Below, piece after piece: positions 6,164 to 8,087 of a stretch of 8,087 nt of DNA; the stretch's first letter is position 1, and each line of letters starts with the position of its first letter. Position numbers and translations under genes: made by a program. Source of the DNA: Methanotrichaceae archaeon (GTDB taxonomy: Archaea > Halobacteriota > Methanosarcinia > Methanotrichales > Methanotrichaceae). The stretch is taken from NCBI GenBank assembly GCA_013329455.1, contig DUKF01000202.1:7854-15940 (forward strand), written 5' to 3'. The notes beneath the pieces were generated by a model, which was not told the origin of the DNA, searched no databases, and was given only the letters and a program-made list of their open reading frames with translations.

Positions 6164-6203
6164 AGTAAAGATGTAGTGGGTCGAGAGGTTATCTGAGAGA
6201 TGG

Positions 6204-6241
6204 TTAAAAAAATATCAATATATTTTATTTTTAAATAAAAT
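6204..6241. other. Putative DNA-unwinding element
   Basis: The 38 bases contain a single C and no G. They lie between ORB 2 and ORB 3. The right half is the perfect inverted repeat ATTTTATTT-TT-AAATAAAAT (6222-6241). Such an AT stretch among ORBs is where archaeal origins are expected to melt. Confidence 0.65.
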
Positions 6242-6257
6242 CTTACCGTGGATTCAA

Positions 6258-6275
6258 CCCCAACACTTCTACTGG
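6258..6275 (-). repeat. Degenerate ORB-like box paired with ORB 3
   Basis: CCCCAACACTTCTACTGG matches the box at 13 of 18 positions, including both ends. It lies 28 bp before ORB 3, close to the 26-bp spacing of ORBs 1 and 2. Confidence 0.4.
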
Positions 6276-6285
6276 AACACTAACC

Positions 6286-6303
6286 CCCCTTTATTTCCAC
6301 TGG
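6286..6303 (-). repeat. Origin recognition box (ORB) 3
   Basis: This is an exact copy of the 18-mer with two more C bases in front, so the bottom-strand G-string is six long. It lies on the right side of the AT-rich element but in the same orientation as ORBs 1 and 2. Confidence 0.82.
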
Positions 6304-6380
6304 AGATTGAGAGTATAGTAGACAGCGATCTTCATCAGGGAGATTGAGCCTCAAATGTAGTTGTTGAATCATGAAGAATT

Positions 6381-6455
6381 ACATCAACTTGCATAAATTC
6401 TCATCAAGCATCTTATACGAAATCTTGTTTCTTAGAATAAATTGCAAATTGATGT
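6381..6455. repeat. Second origin repeat, copies 2 and 3 as an inverted pair
   Basis: ACATCAACTTGCA (6381-6393) and TGCAAATTGATGT (6443-6455) are inverted copies with one mismatch in 13 and a 49-nt spacer. A direct copy with one extra base lies at 5860. Confidence 0.45.
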
Positions 6456-6606
6456 TTTCCGCCATTCCTGGTTTTGGGGAGAACTATGTTCGCATCTGTG
6501 CTCACAGTGAATAGGATGAGAATCTTTAAGTACGATTAGTGAATTAGTTACAGCGGGCTATATTCCTATTATTCTAACAGAACACAATGCTAGGTATATT
6601 CCAATT

Positions 6607-6624
6607 CCAATGGAAATAAAGGGG
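6607..6624 (+). repeat. Origin recognition box (ORB) 4, inverted, next to orc1
   Basis: CCAATGGAAATAAAGGGG differs from the bottom-strand form of the other boxes at one base. It has a longer exact dyad, TTCCA-A-TGGAA (6605-6615), and is followed by TGGGGGGG. It faces opposite to the other boxes, with G-strings pointing outwards at both ends of the cluster. It lies 43 bp before the probable orc1 TATA element. Confidence 0.8.
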
Positions 6625-6666
6625 TGGGGGGGTTTGCAGTAGAAATGGTGGAGTCACACCGCAACT

Positions 6667-6674
6667 CTTAATAA
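6667..6674 (+). promoter_or_regulatory. Probable orc1 TATA element
   Basis: CTTAATAA lies 45 nt before ATG 6720. An archaeal start about 25 bp downstream would give a leader of about 25 nt containing GGGGGA (6703-6708), a possible ribosome-binding site 11 nt before the ATG. Confidence 0.45.
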
Positions 6675-6719
6675 CAGATAGAATGTATTTTGTTTTTTGT
6701 CTGGGGGATTTTGTCTTTC

Positions 6720-7940
6720 ATGTCGAGTGGATTATTCGCAGACCTCTTGAAAAAGGGGGAAATATTTGAGTTCAGAGACGTGTTGCGCTCCAGCTACACG
6801 CCCTCAGAACTTCCCCATCGTGAGGAACAGATCAACGGCATGGCCTCTATTTTGGTTCCGGCTCTCCGGGGCGAGCTTCCCTCCAATGTTCTGATATATG
6901 GGAAAACCGGGACAGGGAAGACCGCCGTGGCCAAGTACGTTGGATCTGAGCTGGAGGCGGCAGGAGGCGGGAGTGTCTCCAAATGCTCCTTTATCTACAT
7001 CAACTGCGAAGTTATCGATACCCAGTATAGGGTCTTGGCCCACCTAGCTCGTTGTTTTGGCAGAGAAGTTCCAATGACCGGCTGGCCCACGGATCAGGTT
7101 TACGAGGAGGTTAGAAAATCCCTGAACGAGGACCAACGTATGGTGGTCGTTGTCCTCGATGAGGTCGACAAGCTGACGAGAAAGGGCGACGATATCCTAT
7201 ACAACCTGACAAGGATCAACTCGGACCTGGAAAAAGCTGGGGTCAGCTTGATAGGGATCTCCAATGACCTGAAGTTCACGGACTTCCTGGATCCCAGAGT
7301 TAAAAGCTCCCTTGGAGAGGACGAGATAATCTTCCCACCCTACAATGCGGAGCAGATCAAAGACATACTGGAACAGAGGGCAGCTATGGCCTTCAAACCC
7401 GGCGTTCTGGCTGAAGACGTAATCCCCCTTTGTTCAGCTCTCGCAGCCCAGGAGCACGGAGACGCGCGGCGGGCTCTTGACCTTCTGAGGGTCTCAGGGG
7501 AGCTTGCTGAGAGGGTGGGGTCCGACCGGGTGACGGAAGATCACGTCAGATCCGCTCGGGCCAAGATCGAACGTGACCGAGTGAGGGAGGTTGTAATGAC
7601 TCTCCCGACCCAGTCCAAGCTCGTCCTCTACAGCGTCCTACTTTTGGAGGAACAGGGCATAAAGAATGTCACCACTGGGGGTGTCTACGGCATGTACAAG
7701 CAGCTCTGCCCCCTAGTAGACCTCGATTACTTGACCCACCGGCGGATCGCCGATCTGATCGCGGAGCTCGACATGCTGGGGATAATTCACACCGTGGTGG
7801 TGAGCAAGGGCAGGTACGGGAGAACCAAAGAGATATCTCTGAGCATCTCCCTCGCCAAGCTGAAGGCGATGATCCTGGACGACTATCGTCTCAAGGACCT
7901 CATCGGCGGTACGTCCTCGCTCCAGAGCAGATGGGGCTGA
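6720..7940 (+). CDS. orc1/cdc6: Orc1/Cdc6 family replication initiator (AAA+ ATPase)
   Basis: This is the archaeal initiator that binds ORB sites and helps load the MCM helicase. The 406-residue product has the conserved N-terminus SSYTPSELPHREEQINGMA (24-42), Walker A GKTGTGKT (61-68), Walker B VVVVLDEVDK (142-151), sensor 1 with Asn182 in GISNDLKF, an Arg-containing DPRVKSSL (191-198), and sensor 2 GDARRALDLL (247-256). The C-terminal winged helix, about 290-395, includes KLVLYSVLLLEEQG and a wing with VVVSKGRYGRTKEISLS (359-375). Length and all motifs are intact, so it should be active and of the Orc1 type. I chose ATG 6720, not the in-frame TTG at 6690, because the family begins about here and GGGGGA lies upstream. 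It sits right of the box cluster, whose inverted last copy lies just before its promoter, so autoregulation is plausible. Confidence 0.95.
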   Translation: MSSGLFADLLKKGEIFEFRDVLRSSYTPSELPHREEQINGMASILVPALRGELPSNVLIYGKTGTGKTAVAKYVGSELEAAGGGSVSKCSFIYINCEVIDTQYRVLAHLARCFGREVPMTGWPTDQVYEEVRKSLNEDQRMVVVVLDEVDKLTRKGDDILYNLTRINSDLEKAGVSLIGISNDLKFTDFLDPRVKSSLGEDEIIFPPYNAEQIKDILEQRAAMAFKPGVLAEDVIPLCSALAAQEHGDARRALDLLRVSGELAERVGSDRVTEDHVRSARAKIERDRVREVVMTLPTQSKLVLYSVLLLEEQGIKNVTTGGVYGMYKQLCPLVDLDYLTHRRIADLIAELDMLGIIHTVVVSKGRYGRTKEISLSISLAKLKAMILDDYRLKDLIGGTSSLQSRWG

Positions 7941-8087
7941 CGGCCGCAGCGACCAGCCTTTCGCCTTCGAATAGTAATATTTCCCACATTTCAATCAAAT
8001 TTCGAAGACATTCTCCGTCCGAGAAATCTCTTTCTCCCCTTTTCGAAGGCCTAAGGGTCTGAGATGACTGATTTTGCCTTCTAAGGG
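7941..8087. other. Non-coding tail after orc1, with three TTCGAA sites
   Basis: No gene is seen in these 147 bases. TTCGAA occurs at 7966, 8001 and 8042; the outer two extend to an exact 9-bp inverted repeat, GCCTTCGAA (7963-7971) and TTCGAAGGC (8042-8050). No convincing T-rich terminator is seen. Confidence 0.4.

Larger units (their letters stand above)
5786..6719. other. Putative chromosomal replication origin (oriC) region
   Basis: This 0.9-kb stretch holds no convincing gene. It has three identical ORB-type boxes (6120, 6146, 6286), one inverted near-identical box (6607), several degenerate ones, an almost GC-free stretch (6204-6241), and the orc1/cdc6 gene immediately to its right. Archaeal origins commonly have this arrangement: Orc1/Cdc6 binds ORBs around a DNA-unwinding element beside its own gene. 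Assignment as an origin is inference from sequence and context; replication has not been shown here. Confidence 0.82.

Noticed and set aside
5912..6196. Open frame of 94 codons in the origin region
   Set aside because: It runs through two ORB boxes, which account for its PLFPL and LYFHW residues. It has no ribosome-binding site and no recognisable protein character.
6120..6303. CRISPR array made of the 18-bp boxes
   Set aside because: Spacings are irregular (26 and 140 bp), one copy is inverted, copies lie kilobases away, and no cas gene is present; they fit ORBs.
6302..6348. Direct repeat GGAGATTGAG at 6302 and 6339
   Set aside because: Two copies of 10 bp only, with no further copies or link to other elements.
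6690..6719. TTG start for orc1 at 6690
   Set aside because: It adds ten hydrophobic residues not typical of the family; ATG 6720 fits the family and has GGGGGA upstream.

Overview
The window looks like chromosomal DNA of a methanogenic archaeon. It is GC-rich in genes and AT-rich between them. It carries an anaerobic (cbi-type) cobalamin operon, two small archaeal protein families (UPF0148 and UPF0147) and an archaeal Orc1/Cdc6 initiator. Gene content and protein style fit the Methanosarcinales, perhaps Methanothrix/Methanosaeta. The genus is an inference, not something the sequence proves.

Positions 1-3493 (+ strand) are the end of a corrin-ring operon: cbiH (5' end outside the window, with a second CbiH-like domain fused behind the first), cbiC, cbiD and cbiE. 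They are closely spaced and act on consecutive or nearby cobalt-precorrin intermediates. cbiT, the usual partner of cbiE, is not in the window. Positions 3539-4744 (- strand, convergent) encode an exported protein of unknown role with a long Ser/Asp-rich linker and a C-terminal Cys/His zinc-binding module. Upstream of it on the same strand lies a UPF0148 (Sjogren autoantigen 1-like) gene. A divergent promoter region of about 175 bp separates that gene from a UPF0147 gene on the + strand.

Positions 5786-6719 are non-coding and look like a replication origin. An 18-bp element, CCCCTTTATTTCCACTGG, occurs three times on the left and centre (6120, 6146, 6286) and once inverted on the right (6607). 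It reads on its other strand as an archaeal origin recognition box (ORB): TTCCANTGGAAA-like core, then AAAGGGG. An almost GC-free stretch (6204-6241) sits among the boxes, and the orc1/cdc6 gene starts about 100 bp after the last one.

The least expected features are two further copies of the same box outside the intergenic region: one over the stop codon of cbiE (3486) and one over the 5' end of the exported-protein gene (4717), so the two bracket that gene. Other oddities are the CbiH tandem-domain fusion, an apparently absent catalytic His in CbiC, a diverged 46-bp tandem duplication at the cbiC/cbiD junction, a 10-bp tandem repeat in the leader of the UPF0148 gene, and a second repeat family inside the origin.
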